From Spongiibacter taiwanensis (lineage in GTDB: Bacteria; Pseudomonadota; Gammaproteobacteria; Pseudomonadales; Spongiibacteraceae), in assembly GCF_023702635.1 (NCBI RefSeq), contig NZ_CP098455.1:2046001-2110000 (forward strand): a DNA stretch of 64,000 nucleotides, in the 5' to 3' direction. Shown here one piece after another: positions 25,816 through 36,438 of this stretch. The notes below the pieces were generated by a model, which did not search any database, was not told the DNA's origin, and saw only the letters and a program-made list of their open reading frames with translations. A program made the position numbers and the translations under genes. The stretch's first letter is position 1. Every line of letters starts with the position of its first letter.

Positions 25816-27030
25816 ATGGAAGAAGCCAATTATGACCTTATTGTATTTGGTGCCACCAGCTTTGTAGGCAAGTTGTTGTGTCGGTATCTGAGCCAAGTCG
25901 AAGAAACACCCCCGCTGCGCTGGGCCATGGCCGGACGCTCCCAACAAAAGCTCGACGCGCTGCGTGGCGAGCTCGGTCAACCCGACCTCGATATCCTGGT
26001 GGCGGATGCCGCAGATGAAGCGGCCCTGTTGGCATTGTGCCGGTCGACCCGCTTGGTCGTCAGCACCGTAGGTCCCTACGCCCTCTACGGTGAAACCCTG
26101 GTGAAATGCTGTGCCAGCAGTGGTACGGACTACTGCGATCTCACCGGGGAGGCCCAGTGGATCGCCAGAATGATCGAGCGTTATCAGGCCCAGGCCCGTG
26201 AAAGCGGCGCTCGAATGGTTCATTGCTGCGGTTTTGACTCCATTCCATCCGACCTCGGGGTGCTCTACACCCAGCAGCACGCCCTTCACCGACTTGGCGA
26301 ATACTGCAATGAAATCAGCATGCAGGTTGTCAGCGCGAAAGGCGGCTTTTCAGGGGGCACGGTTGCCAGCCTGATGAATCTGATCAATGAGGTCCGCCGG
26401 AACCCGTCGCTGAAGAAGAAGATGATCGACCCCTATCTGCTCAGTGAGCGACCTGCTACCCCTGTGCGCCAGCCCTATGTCAGTGGCCCCACCTTCGATC
26501 CGGTGTCTGGCAAGTGGCTAGCCCCCTTTATGATGGCCGCCATCAACAGCAAAATTGTACTGCGCAGCAACGCCTTGCTGGACTACCGCTACCGCGAGGA
26601 TTTTCGCTACTCGGAGGCCATGGCCACCGGCCGTGGACTCAAAGGTCGAATGAGCGCCTGGACCGTGACCGGAAGCCTGGCCGGAATGATGATCGGCGGA
26701 GGCTTCCCGCCCACCCGCTGGCTGATGAACCGCTTCCTGCTTCCCGCCCCCGGTGAGGGCCCCAGTCCGAAGCAGCAGGAGGAGGGCTATTTCAAGTTGC
26801 GCTTTTACGGCGTCACACCCTCTGGTCAGCGCATCGCAACCGAATTCTATGGTGACCGGGACCCCGGTTACGGCGCCACGGCCAGAATGCTCGGTCAGGC
26901 GGCCCTCTGCCTGTTGCGGGATGACCTCAACACCGCTGGCGACTTTTGGACACCCGCCAGCCTGCTGGGTAACGCCCTGCTGGACCGGCTGCAGAAGCAT
27001 GCCGGCATTCAACTTCGCATCCTCGACTAG
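25816..27030 (+). CDS. Saccharopine dehydrogenase-like NAD(P)-binding oxidoreductase
   Basis: 404 residues. The N-terminal Rossmann motif is YDLIVFGATSFVGKLLCRYL, followed by VSTVGPYALYGETLVKCCASSGTDYCDLTGE and CCGFDSIPSDLGV, all characteristic of the family that includes mycobacterial trans-acting enoyl reductases. It lacks the lysine-pathway context, so saccharopine itself is an unlikely substrate; a lipid or polyketide reduction is possible. It is 13 bp upstream of a CBS protein and probably co-transcribed with it. Confidence 0.88.
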   Translation: MEEANYDLIVFGATSFVGKLLCRYLSQVEETPPLRWAMAGRSQQKLDALRGELGQPDLDILVADAADEAALLALCRSTRLVVSTVGPYALYGETLVKCCASSGTDYCDLTGEAQWIARMIERYQAQARESGARMVHCCGFDSIPSDLGVLYTQQHALHRLGEYCNEISMQVVSAKGGFSGGTVASLMNLINEVRRNPSLKKKMIDPYLLSERPATPVRQPYVSGPTFDPVSGKWLAPFMMAAINSKIVLRSNALLDYRYREDFRYSEAMATGRGLKGRMSAWTVTGSLAGMMIGGGFPPTRWLMNRFLLPAPGEGPSPKQQEEGYFKLRFYGVTPSGQRIATEFYGDRDPGYGATARMLGQAALCLLRDDLNTAGDFWTPASLLGNALLDRLQKHAGIQLRILD

Positions 27031-27043
27031 GAGCTAAGGCGGC

Positions 27044-27457
27044 ATGAAGGTAGAGGAGGTTATGACCCGCAAGCTGGTCACAGTGGAACCCGACGACAAC
27101 CTGGGCTTGGCCAGGGATATTTTTCAACGCACCGGCTTCCATCACCTGTTAGTGCAAGAAGAGGGCAAGCTACTGGGGGTCGTATCCGACCGGGATTTAC
27201 TGCGCGCCATTAGTCCCCATATCGGCACCCTGGCCGAAACAGAGCGGGACCTGGCAACGCTCAATAAAAAAATTCATCAGGTGATGACCCGCAAGTTGGT
27301 CACCCTGCCACCGGATGCCCAGCTCGCTGACGCCGTGGCCGCCATTAACCGCCATCCCATCTCCTGCATTCCCATTTGCAACCACAAGGGCGAGGCCATC
27401 GGTATCGTCACTTGGCGAGATTTACTGCGCGAGATGGAGCATCACTTACGGGCTTAG
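27044..27457 (+). CDS. CBS-pair domain protein
   Basis: 137 residues with TAGGAGCTAAGGCGG upstream. Two CBS motifs: VEEVMTRKLVTVEPDDNLGLARDIFQRTGFHHLLVQEEGKLLGVVSDRDLL and IHQVMTRKLVTLPPDAQLADAVAAINRHPISCIPICNHKGEAIGIVTWRDLL. The repeated VMTRKLVT shows internal duplication. It is not a close relative of the CBS protein at 22872 despite equal length. Nucleotide-sensing role inferred. The last 12 bp overlap the convergent HAD gene. Confidence 0.88.
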   Translation: MKVEEVMTRKLVTVEPDDNLGLARDIFQRTGFHHLLVQEEGKLLGVVSDRDLLRAISPHIGTLAETERDLATLNKKIHQVMTRKLVTLPPDAQLADAVAAINRHPISCIPICNHKGEAIGIVTWRDLLREMEHHLRA

Positions 27458-28207
27458 TGAATCATCAAGATGGGCGACTAACTCGCCCAATCGATCAATA
27501 CAGGGGAGGCCCGGCACCCGTTGTTCGTCGCCGGGACAAAACTTGCCAGTGCGACTCAGACAGGCCTGCAGCCCGGCATCCAGCGCACCGACCACGTCGC
27601 TATCCACGTCATCACCCACCATCATCACCTCAGCGGGACTGAGCCCCAGCTCACTGACCACGCTGTGATAAAAGGCGGCTGCCGGCTTGCCGATAATGGT
27701 TGCCTCGCAAGCAGCGGCGTATTCCAAGGCTTTGACAAAGGGACCTGCATCAAGCTGTAAAGCGCCACCACTGCGAAAATAGCGATTCGCCCCGACCGCC
27801 AGCAGCTGCGCGCCGGAGTGCAGACATTGAAAGGCCTCATTGAGCGCAGCGTAGGTGAAGCCTTCGCCGGCATCAAATACCACCACGGCATTGGGCTGAC
27901 AGGAATCGAGATCGGCAAATTCCTCGGCTAATTCTGGTGTGGCAAGAATGAGTGGGCGAAGCTGATGCGCACGAAGATATTGCTTCACCGCTAGGGGCGC
28001 CGTGACCAGCTCGTGGTCTGCCAGCTCAAACCCAAGGCTTCTCAGCTCGGTGGCCACTTGCCTGGCCGTGCGCCGGGAGGTATTGGTTAGAAAGCGCAGC
28101 GGCAGCTGGGTTTTGCGCACCGCAGCCATGCCCTCCAGGGCCTGGGGCAGGGCGCTGCCGTCCTCGGTTAACACTCCACCTATGTCGAGCAATAAACCTT
28201 TGACCAC
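27446..28207 (-). CDS. HAD-IIA phosphatase, LHPP-like
   Basis: 253 residues. Motif I is GLLLDIGGVLTEDGS, motif II has RFLTNTSRRT, the lysine region is GKPAAAFYHSVV and motif IV is MVGDDVDSDVVGALDAGL. The DIGG in place of DxD lacks the usual acid/base Asp, as in the LHPP subgroup (DISG). Known LHPP proteins act on phospholysine, phosphohistidine or pyrophosphate; the substrate here is not known. It is followed by no partner and lies 30 bp downstream of the SpoIIAA-like gene. Confidence 0.87.
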   Translation of the reverse strand: MVKGLLLDIGGVLTEDGSALPQALEGMAAVRKTQLPLRFLTNTSRRTARQVATELRSLGFELADHELVTAPLAVKQYLRAHQLRPLILATPELAEEFADLDSCQPNAVVVFDAGEGFTYAALNEAFQCLHSGAQLLAVGANRYFRSGGALQLDAGPFVKALEYAAACEATIIGKPAAAFYHSVVSELGLSPAEVMMVGDDVDSDVVGALDAGLQACLSRTGKFCPGDEQRVPGLPCIDRLGELVAHLDDSLSP

Positions 28208-28237
28208 GCCTTGGTACCCCCGATCATCGCGATGACC

Positions 28238-28618
28238 TCAGTAGACTTCGGCGTCCTTCTCGGCCACCCAGATCAACGCCTCGTCGCGCTGCAGCGGGGT
28301 GAAGTGCTCGATTTCCACATTGGGGAAAAATCGCGCAATTACCGCGGCGGCACGATTGAACCAGCGGCTGTCACCGACCATCGCGGTTCGAGTTATGTGG
28401 TTCATAAACCGAAACACAAAGCGCGCTTCCCGCAGGAAACCACGCAGGGTAAACCCTTCAAAATGATCCAGTTCAATGTACATGCCCAACTGATCTTCTT
28501 TTTTCAGTTTGGCTTCCATCGCTTTGGCGACGGTTTCCATATCATCCTGGTTCACTTTGCCAGATACCCGCACACCTACCGCATAGGGTGAGGTAATGGG
28601 CAACAATTCGAGCATCAT
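28238..28618 (-). CDS. SpoIIAA-like (STAS-related) protein
   Basis: 126 residues. It starts MMLELLPITSPYAVGVRVSGKVNQDDMETV and ends with EHFTPLQRDEALIWVAEKD, the pattern of the short SpoIIAA-like proteins related to STAS domains and lipid-binding CRAL-TRIO folds. The stretch VGDSRWFNRAAAVIARFF is conserved in the family. No sigma factor or kinase is adjacent, so an anti-anti-sigma role is not supported. Probably a small cytoplasmic or membrane-associated protein of unknown role. Confidence 0.82.
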   Translation of the reverse strand: MMLELLPITSPYAVGVRVSGKVNQDDMETVAKAMEAKLKKEDQLGMYIELDHFEGFTLRGFLREARFVFRFMNHITRTAMVGDSRWFNRAAAVIARFFPNVEIEHFTPLQRDEALIWVAEKDAEVY

Positions 28619-28735
28619 AATTCCTCCAGCACACTGCGCTATTTACAGTATAGATAGGATGCGCAGCTTTGCGTTCCGGTTGGAGATGCCTCGAAATTTG
28701 GTACTTTTCGTGCTTTTTCGCCACTTTGGCGGCAA

Positions 28736-29020
28736 TTAGTGGTCCCGCCGATGGCGGCCGTCGCCAGGATCGAGCAATTTCACCACGGCGATCTCGTCCT
28801 CGTGGGCCAAGGGCTTCTCTCCGACGCGGGGCTGATTAACCCGGGTCTGAACCTCTTCAGGTGAGTTTTCATCATCGCGGATAGACTCTTTGAAACCGCA
28901 TCGCACACACTCGCGCACCTGCTCGAGTTCAGACACACGATAGAGTACGGTCTTGTCCATCTCTGCACACTTGGGGCACACGGCCCCGGCGATAAACCGT
29001 TTTGGATATTGGGTGGTCAC
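28736..29020 (-). CDS. YheV-like zinc-ribbon protein (DUF2387)
   Basis: 94 residues with two CxxC pairs, AVCPKCAEMD and RECVRCGFKES, forming a zinc ribbon in the N-terminal half. The tail is acidic and ends GDGRHRRDH. This is the YheV/DUF2387 family, which sits directly downstream of prlC in pseudomonads too. It overlaps prlC by 4 bp and is translated with it. Function unknown. Confidence 0.85.
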   Translation of the reverse strand: MTTQYPKRFIAGAVCPKCAEMDKTVLYRVSELEQVRECVRCGFKESIRDDENSPEEVQTRVNQPRVGEKPLAHEDEIAVVKLLDPGDGRHRRDH

Positions 29021-31059
29021 GATGTTGCCTCCTGACCGCCGACAATGCCGGCGTGACGCAGCAGCGCGTCATTCGCTGGCTCCCGGCCGCGAAAGTTTTT
29101 AAACAGGACGGCGGCGTCTTCTGAACCGCCACGCTCAAGAATCTCCTGACAGAACTTTCGTCCGGCCTCCTGATTCATCACGCCCTGTTCTTCAAACAGC
29201 GAGAAGGCATCGGCCGACAGCACTTCTGCCCATTTATAACTGTAGTACCCAGCGGCGTAGCCCCCGGCAAAGATATGGGAGAAGCTGTTCTGGAAGCGAT
29301 TGAAGGCCGGGGGCTGCAGCACCGCAACCTGCTGGCGAACCTCGGTCATCAGCTCGGCAATTTGCTCCTCGCTGCGGATGTCAGTCTGCATATGCAGACG
29401 AAAATCAAACAGCGCAAACTCCAGCTGCCGCAGCATCTGCATACCCGACTGGAAATTCTTTGCGGCCAACAGCTTATCCAACAAGGTTTGCGGCAAGGGC
29501 TCACCGGATTGGTAGTGAGCAGAGATTTCCGGAATCACCGAGGCCTCCCAGCACCAGTTCTCCAGAAACTGACTGGGCAACTCAACCGCGTCCCACTCCA
29601 CGCCACCAATGCCGGACACCCCGAGGGTTTCAACCTTGGTCAGCATGTGATGAAGACCGTGGCCAAACTCATGGAACAAGGTAGTCACTTCATTGTGAGT
29701 CAGCAGGGAAGGGCGCTCGCTGGTGGGCGGCGTGAAATTGCACACCAGAAACGCCACCGGCAGCTGCAGCTCGCCAGCCGCGTTGCGCCAGCGGCTGCGG
29801 CAGTTTGCCATCCAGGCTCCGCCACGCTTGTTGGCCCGGGCATACAGATCGAGATAAAAGTGCGCCAGGGTTTCGTCGCCGCGACGGATTTCATAGCAGC
29901 GGGCATCTTTGTGCCACAGGTCGGCGCCGTCATAGGGAAGGATCTCGATATCGAACAACTGGCCGCAGACCGTAAACAACCCGCTGATGACCTTGTCGAC
30001 CGGGAAGTAGGGGCGCAGCTGTTCCTGGGAGATCGCGTAGTTGGCCTCTTTCAGCTTTTCGCTGTAGTAGGGCACATCCCAGGCCTGCAGCTCATCGACA
30101 CCCTGCTCAGCGGCGAAGGCCTTCAATTCTTCCACTTCCGTTTGGGCCATGGCCTTACTGGCGGCCGCGAGGTCTTCGAGAAAAGCCACCACCTGCTCAC
30201 TAGATTCCGCCATTTTGCTGGCCAGTGAATCGTCGGCATAGTGCCGGAAGCCAAGCAGCTGGGCCAGCTCCTGACGAAGTTGCAGAATCTCGACCATCAA
30301 CGGGCCGTTATCCCATTTGCCACCATCGCTGCTCAGGCTGGAGGCCCGGGTAACATAGGCCTCGTACAACTTTTGGCGCAGCGCGCGGTTATCTGCGTAC
30401 TGCATCACCGGCAGATAGCTGGGGATATCCAAGCTGAGACGGTACCCTTCTTCGCCTTTGGCGGCCGCCGCCTCCCGCAGACTGTCCAGCACCATGGCAG
30501 GCACTCCGGCCAGCTCGTCGGCATCGGTGACAATCATCTGCCAATGGTCGGTGGCGTCGAGCACGTTGTTGGAAAACTGGGTGGATAATTCACTCAGGCG
30601 CTGCTGAATATCGGCAAAGCGTTTGGCTTGTTCCCCCTCCAGCGCCACCCCCGACAACGTAAAACTGCGCAACATATGGCGCAAAGACTGCTGCTGGGGC
30701 CCACTCAGCTGGGCGAAGGCCGGGCTTTCCACCAGCTGCTGGACCCGCTCAAACAAAGGCCGGTTCTGACCCATCTCACTGTTGTAGGCAGTTAACAGGG
30801 GCAGACAGGCATTGTAAGCATTGCGCCACTGCTCGGTATTGAGCACGCCGTGCAAATGACTCATTGGCGCCCAAAACTGGCCGATCTCATCATCCAGCGA
30901 CTCCAGCGGCAGCAGCAGGTTTTCAACACCGGGAGGCGCCGGGTCTTGCAGTAAAGCAGACACCTTCTCCCGGGCCTGTGCCAGCAGCGCTTCACATTGC
31001 TGAGGCAAGCTGTCAGCGTCCAGAGCAGAAAAATTGGGCAGAGCGTGGTTGGCGGTCAT
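29017..31059 (-). CDS. prlC: Oligopeptidase A
   Basis: 680 residues, the expected length. The M3 metallopeptidase motif is FHEFGHGLHHML, with the third zinc ligand Glu in GVEWDAVELPSQFLENW. The C-terminal GGYAAGYYSYKWAEVLSADAF is typical of OpdA/PrlC. It degrades cytoplasmic peptides, including cleaved signal peptides in E. coli. Co-translated with the YheV-like gene. Confidence 0.97.
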   Translation of the reverse strand: MTANHALPNFSALDADSLPQQCEALLAQAREKVSALLQDPAPPGVENLLLPLESLDDEIGQFWAPMSHLHGVLNTEQWRNAYNACLPLLTAYNSEMGQNRPLFERVQQLVESPAFAQLSGPQQQSLRHMLRSFTLSGVALEGEQAKRFADIQQRLSELSTQFSNNVLDATDHWQMIVTDADELAGVPAMVLDSLREAAAAKGEEGYRLSLDIPSYLPVMQYADNRALRQKLYEAYVTRASSLSSDGGKWDNGPLMVEILQLRQELAQLLGFRHYADDSLASKMAESSEQVVAFLEDLAAASKAMAQTEVEELKAFAAEQGVDELQAWDVPYYSEKLKEANYAISQEQLRPYFPVDKVISGLFTVCGQLFDIEILPYDGADLWHKDARCYEIRRGDETLAHFYLDLYARANKRGGAWMANCRSRWRNAAGELQLPVAFLVCNFTPPTSERPSLLTHNEVTTLFHEFGHGLHHMLTKVETLGVSGIGGVEWDAVELPSQFLENWCWEASVIPEISAHYQSGEPLPQTLLDKLLAAKNFQSGMQMLRQLEFALFDFRLHMQTDIRSEEQIAELMTEVRQQVAVLQPPAFNRFQNSFSHIFAGGYAAGYYSYKWAEVLSADAFSLFEEQGVMNQEAGRKFCQEILERGGSEDAAVLFKNFRGREPANDALLRHAGIVGGQEATS

Positions 31060-31222
31060 AGAGAAAACCTGTCGAAAAATGAGTTAATCAGTGTACCAAA
31101 AGCGGCCGCGACGTGGTCCCAAGCCCGCCGTCGTTTCGCATCGCGCTGCAGCCAAGGACCTTGTTCGGATGCTTTATACTACGCACAATTCGGCTTTACT
31201 TGATGCAGGAGAGGAATCACCC

Positions 31223-31789
31223 ATGGCTTACACGGCGACCCACTACGTTCGAACCTTTGAAGGCCATACTCCCAGCCTGGCTGCCGGCGCCTTTGTCGAC
31301 CCCAGTGCGGTGGTGATCGGCGATGTGGTCATCGGCGCAGACAGCTCCATCTGGCCTAACACCACGGTGCGGGGCGATATGCACCGCATTCGCATTGGCG
31401 AGCGCTGCAGCATCCAAGATAACAGCGTACTGCATATTACCCATGCTGGCCCCTACAACCCCGACGGCTACCCTTTGACCATGGGTGACGATGTCACCGT
31501 GGCCCATTCGGTCACCCTGCATGGTTGCACCATTGGCAGTGAGGTACTGATCGGCATGGGCACCATTGTGATGGACGGCGCGGTGATTGAGGACAAAGTC
31601 GTCGTTGGCGCCAACTCACTGGTTCCACCGGGGAAAACCCTCGCCAGCGGCTGGCTATACGTGGGCAGCCCGGCCAAGGCCCAGCGGGAGCTCACCCAGG
31701 GCGAGCTGGGCTACTTCAAATACAGCGCCGCCAATTACGCCCGCCTCAAGGACCGCCACATTGCGGCCCTGGACCAGCAAGGCGATTGA
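31223..31789 (+). CDS. yrdA: Gamma-class carbonic anhydrase-like protein
   Basis: 188 residues from the ATG at 31223 with CAGGAGAGG upstream; an in-frame start at 31091 has no support. Left-handed beta-helix hexapeptide repeats run through the middle (VVIGDVVIGADSSIWPNTTVRGDMHRIRIG). The three zinc-ligand His lie in VLHITHAG and TVAHSVTLHGC. Related to E. coli YrdA and Cam-type carbonic anhydrases; activity has not always been shown for this subgroup. Divergent from prlC. Confidence 0.92.
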   Translation: MAYTATHYVRTFEGHTPSLAAGAFVDPSAVVIGDVVIGADSSIWPNTTVRGDMHRIRIGERCSIQDNSVLHITHAGPYNPDGYPLTMGDDVTVAHSVTLHGCTIGSEVLIGMGTIVMDGAVIEDKVVVGANSLVPPGKTLASGWLYVGSPAKAQRELTQGELGYFKYSAANYARLKDRHIAALDQQGD

Positions 31790-31792
31790 GGG

Positions 31793-32773
31793 TTACTGGG
31801 CGACCGGGACTGCGCCGGCATCCACCAGCAGGTAACCCAGGTAGCCGAAATAGATCAGCAGCAACAGGCCACCTTCCACTCGGGTAATTTTGCGCTCACC
31901 TTTGGGCAGGCAAGCCACCGCAAAGAAGGCCAGGGTGAGCCCGAGCATCAGGGGGTAGTCGCGATTCAGCACCCCGGCATCCACCATGCCGGGCGCCAGC
32001 AAGCCCGGCATGGCCATCACCCCTAGCAGATTGAACAGGTTGGAGCCCACCACATTGCCAATGGCAATATCGTGCTCATTCTTACGGGCGGCTGCCACCG
32101 AGGCAGCCAACTCTGGCAGGCTGGTGCCAATCGCCACCACCGTCAGGCCGATCACCAGATCACTGATACCGAAATACTGGGCAATATCCACCGCGCCCCA
32201 GACCAACATCCGGGCGGAGGCAATCAGCACGACAAAGCCCAGGACCAACCAGCCCAGCGCCACTTTCAGCGGCATGTCCCGGGGAATCTCTTCTTCCAGC
32301 TCCGCCTCCAGTGCGTCGCCACTGCCGTGTTTTGCCTCCCAGAGCTGGCGCACGATGACCAGGGCAAACCCGACAATCAACAGCAGGCCATCCGTGCGGT
32401 CGAGCTGACCATCCCACAACAGCAGGTAGCCGAACACCATGACGATGATCAGCAGGGGAATTTCCCGGGTAATCAGGCGGGATTGGACTTTCAGGGGAAT
32501 CAGCAGTGCGGTGAAGCCCAGCACCAGCGCAATGTTGGTAATGTTCGAGCCCAGTGCGTTGCCGACCGATAGGCCGGTTTGCCCGTCTGCCGCGGCAATG
32601 GCAGAAACCAGCATCTCCGGCGCGGAGGTCCCAATCCCCACCACCAAAATCCCCACCACCAGGGTAGAAACACCCAGCAGCGAGGCCGTGGCAGAGGCAC
32701 CCAGAACAAAGCGATCAGCGCTCCACACGAGCAGAACCAGACCCAAAATCAGGGCGAGGCAAGACAACAACAT
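31793..32773 (-). CDS. yrbG: Calcium/sodium antiporter
   Basis: 326 residues and about ten membrane segments in two homologous halves. The alpha-repeats are VGIGTSAPEMLVSAIAAADGQTGLSVGNALGSNITNIALVLG and VAIGTSLPELAASVAAARKNEHDIAIGNVVGSNLFNLLGV. The GTSxPE and GNxxGSN motifs carry the ion-binding acidic residues. It exchanges cytoplasmic calcium for sodium or protons. It lies 31 bp after aroE. Confidence 0.95.
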   Translation of the reverse strand: MLLSCLALILGLVLLVWSADRFVLGASATASLLGVSTLVVGILVVGIGTSAPEMLVSAIAAADGQTGLSVGNALGSNITNIALVLGFTALLIPLKVQSRLITREIPLLIIVMVFGYLLLWDGQLDRTDGLLLIVGFALVIVRQLWEAKHGSGDALEAELEEEIPRDMPLKVALGWLVLGFVVLIASARMLVWGAVDIAQYFGISDLVIGLTVVAIGTSLPELAASVAAARKNEHDIAIGNVVGSNLFNLLGVMAMPGLLAPGMVDAGVLNRDYPLMLGLTLAFFAVACLPKGERKITRVEGGLLLLIYFGYLGYLLVDAGAVPVAQ

Positions 32774-32804
32774 AATCAGTCGACTTCCAGAATCGTTAGG
32801 TGAA

Positions 32805-33632
32805 TTAACTCGACAGCGATTGCCGGATCATATCCATTACCGGCCGGGTATCAGGGCGGAGCCCACGCCAGATGCAGAAAGATTCCGCCGCTTGCTCTAC
32901 CAGCATCCCCAGGCCATCCGAGACCGCCCAGGCGGTTTCTGAGGCCGCCCAGGACATAAACGGCGTGGGGTGGGCGCCATACATCATGTCGTAGGCGCAA
33001 CCCTCGTTACTCAGAATAAATGATGGCAAAGGCGGTAGCTCGCCGCTCATGCTGGTGCTGGTACCGTTGATAATCAGATCGAACTGGCCACCCGCCAGAT
33101 CGCTATAATGGCAGCCATTGACTTCGCCCATCTCGGCAAACTGCCCGGCCAGTTCCCGGGCTTTTTCAACGGTGCGGTTGGCAATCAGAATATGGCGGGG
33201 ACGCTGTTTCAGCAGCGGGCCAAGAATGCCGCGCACCGCACCGCCGGCACCGAGGATCAGAATACGCCGGTCCTGGAGTTCCCAGCCGAGATTCTCGTGG
33301 ATATCCCGCACCATGCCAACACCATCGGTGTTGTCACCATAGATCCGACCGTTCTCTTCCATGGCCAGGGTATTGACCGCCCCCGCCTGGCGGGCACGAC
33401 CACTGAGATCATCGGCAAATTCGAAGGCGTCAAGCTTGAACGGCACGGTGATGTTTAGCCCCTTGCCGCCGTTGCCAAAAAACTGTCTGGCCACCTCGGC
33501 AAAGCGACCGATTTCCACCTTGTGAGCGCGGTAGTGGAGTTCCTGACCGGTCTGCTCGGCAAAAGCCGCATGAATCTGGGGCGATTTGCTGTGTTTGACC
33601 GGGTTGCCGAATACGGCGTATTGATCCGTCAT
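32805..33632 (-). CDS. aroE: Shikimate dehydrogenase
   Basis: 275 residues. Substrate site GNPVKHSKSPQIHAAF and GLNITVPFKLDAF with the catalytic Lys; DNTDGVGMVRDI with the catalytic Asp region; NADP loop LGAGGAVRGILGPLL and IANRTVEKA. It reduces 3-dehydroshikimate in the shikimate pathway. It follows hemF by 58 bp, in the order seen in Pseudomonas. Confidence 0.97.
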   Translation of the reverse strand: MTDQYAVFGNPVKHSKSPQIHAAFAEQTGQELHYRAHKVEIGRFAEVARQFFGNGGKGLNITVPFKLDAFEFADDLSGRARQAGAVNTLAMEENGRIYGDNTDGVGMVRDIHENLGWELQDRRILILGAGGAVRGILGPLLKQRPRHILIANRTVEKARELAGQFAEMGEVNGCHYSDLAGGQFDLIINGTSTSMSGELPPLPSFILSNEGCAYDMMYGAHPTPFMSWAASETAWAVSDGLGMLVEQAAESFCIWRGLRPDTRPVMDMIRQSLSS

Positions 33633-33690
33633 ATCTCTCTAAACCTGAGCTCTGCATTGGCGGCGCGGGTACGCAATTTGGCAACCACAA

Positions 33691-34596
<906 letters not shown>

Positions 34597-34608
34597 CTAC
34601 GAAATACC

Positions 34609-35181
34609 CTAACCCGGGCGCAGAATGTCGCCGGTCAGGGCATCGCGAATTTGACTGGGCTGGGTGCGATTTCCGGTGGCACCCGGCAGGTAATTGTCGA
34701 TTAGCCCGCCAAAATAGCGCTGGGCTTCGCGCTGGGTGCGCGCGGGCTCACGCCCGGCGGGGTTCGCGGAGGTCGATACCAGGCAGCTGCCAATGGCGCC
34801 ACACAAAGCCACGGTAAGTGGGTGATCACTCACTCTCACAGCCACGCTTTGATGGTCACCGCGCACCCAAGAGGGCAGTAGACCGGTGGGATCGGGCAGC
34901 ACCCAGGTCACCGGCCCGGGCCAACTCGCCAGCACCTCGTCCCGACGCTCGCTGGGTAGCGCAGCCAGCAACGGGGCCACCCGATCAACCGAATCTGCCA
35001 CCAGCAACAAGCCCTTTTCAACGGGCCGTTTTTTGATCTGCAGAATACGCGCTACCGCTCTGGCATCGCCGGGTCGCGCCGCCAACCCCCAGACCGCCTC
35101 GGTGGGATGGCAAACCACGCCACCACTGGCAAGCAGATCGGCGGCATGCCGCAGGCGATAACGATAGCCAACAAGATGCAT
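34609..35181 (-). CDS. tsaC: Threonylcarbamoyl-AMP synthase (Sua5/YrdC family)
   Basis: 190 residues from the ATG at 35181; the in-frame extension to 35241 is not family-like. Motifs: GGVVCHPTEAVWGLAARPGD, QIKKRPVEKGLLLVA, WPGPVTWVLP, VAVRVSDHPL and LVSTSANPAGREPA. It makes threonylcarbamoyl-AMP for the t6A37 modification of ANN-decoding tRNAs. It lies between dprA and hemF, as in pseudomonads. Confidence 0.95.
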   Translation of the reverse strand: MHLVGYRYRLRHAADLLASGGVVCHPTEAVWGLAARPGDARAVARILQIKKRPVEKGLLLVADSVDRVAPLLAALPSERRDEVLASWPGPVTWVLPDPTGLLPSWVRGDHQSVAVRVSDHPLTVALCGAIGSCLVSTSANPAGREPARTQREAQRYFGGLIDNYLPGATGNRTQPSQIRDALTGDILRPG

Positions 35182-35284
35182 GGGAATTTCCGGCGAAGTA
35201 AAGACGACCGGCAAATTAACCAAGGGAAGGGGACAATGCAAGATGAATTGCCAGCAATCAGGGTGTCGGCACAGGCGGGGTCAA

Positions 35285-36382
35285 TTAGCGGCAGCGCTGC
35301 CAGCCGCCGGCCTGTCGCTCCACCCAGCCAGCCATTTCCAGCTCCGTGAGCATTCCCAGAATTTTGCCTGCAGGGAGTTTTGCTCGCTGCACCAGCACAT
35401 CCAGCGGTGTGGGTTCAAAACCGAGCTCGAGGAAAACGGTATCTTCACCGGGGGCCGGGAGCGCCGCCGGTGTCGGCGCAGGCTCGGGTACCCTGACACT
35501 CCAGCCCTCAAACTCTTCCAGGATATCGGCAAGAGTCTCCACCAGCTTCGCGCCCTGGCGAATCAGCGCATTACAGCCGCGGCTGGCCGGGTTGTGAATC
35601 GAACCGGGCAGGGCAAACACCTCGCGATTTTGTTCTAAGGCCTGCCGTGCAGTAATCAAGGAGCCACTATTAATAGCCGCTTCTATCACCAGCACACCCA
35701 AGCTCATCCCGCTAATGACCCGATTGCGAAGCGGAAACTGGTGACGGCGAGGACCCGCACCCAGTGGAAACTCGCTCAACAGCAAGCCCTGTTCGCCCAA
35801 TTGCGTGTATAGATCCTGATTGCGGCGGGGGTAACACACGTCCAGCCCGGTCCCCAACACGCCGATGCTGGACCCTGGGCCGCTCAACGCACCTCGATGG
35901 GCAGCGCCATCGATTCCCAAAGCCATACCGCTGACCACGGTAATGCCACTTTCGCTCAGGGCATTGGCAAAGGCCTGGGCATCGCTAACCCCGCTGCGAC
36001 TCGGTCGGCGGCTGCCCACCACCGCCACCATCGGGCACTGAAGCAAGCGCAGGTTGCCGCGGTAAAACAGCAGTGCCGGCGCATCATGAATTTCTTTGAG
36101 CAGGGCAGGGTAGTCATCACAGCCCAGGCTGATTACGCCAGCCCCGGCATTTGCCAACATCTCTTGCCAGCGACGACGAAGCGGGCCTGAGCTGAGGTTG
36201 TCCTTCAGTTCGCGCAAGCGCGGACTGGAAAGTAGCAATGCCTTGCGCCGGGCGGAATCCAGCGCCAGTAGCTGCCGTGGATCAGCAACGGCCTGTACCA
36301 GGCGGCGAAAGGCCGGGTTGGGGAGTTCGAGAGTCGACTGGGCAATCAGCCAGTCCAGGGCGAGGGATTCCACATCTAGCAT
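35285..36382 (-). CDS. dprA: DNA processing protein A
   Basis: 365 residues. The Rossmann-like core has VAVVGSRRPSRSG, TVVSGMALGIDGAAHRGAL, GTGLDVCYPRRNQDLY and ALPGSIHNPASRGCNALIRQGAKLVE. A C-terminal winged helix (DML1-like) contains TPLDVLVQRAKLPAGKILGMLTELEMAGWV. DprA loads RecA on incoming single-stranded DNA in natural transformation. It lies 56 bp after the LysM gene. Confidence 0.95.
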   Translation of the reverse strand: MLDVESLALDWLIAQSTLELPNPAFRRLVQAVADPRQLLALDSARRKALLLSSPRLRELKDNLSSGPLRRRWQEMLANAGAGVISLGCDDYPALLKEIHDAPALLFYRGNLRLLQCPMVAVVGSRRPSRSGVSDAQAFANALSESGITVVSGMALGIDGAAHRGALSGPGSSIGVLGTGLDVCYPRRNQDLYTQLGEQGLLLSEFPLGAGPRRHQFPLRNRVISGMSLGVLVIEAAINSGSLITARQALEQNREVFALPGSIHNPASRGCNALIRQGAKLVETLADILEEFEGWSVRVPEPAPTPAALPAPGEDTVFLELGFEPTPLDVLVQRAKLPAGKILGMLTELEMAGWVERQAGGWQRCR

Positions 36383-36438
36383 CCTTGCTGTCGGTGGCAG
36401 CGGCGACCGGGGACGGCCGCCGTGTCATTCTGGTTTCA

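Noticed and set aside
29275-30228. 317-codon frame antisense to prlC
   Set aside because: Shadow of a clear gene; no motif and no ribosome-binding site.
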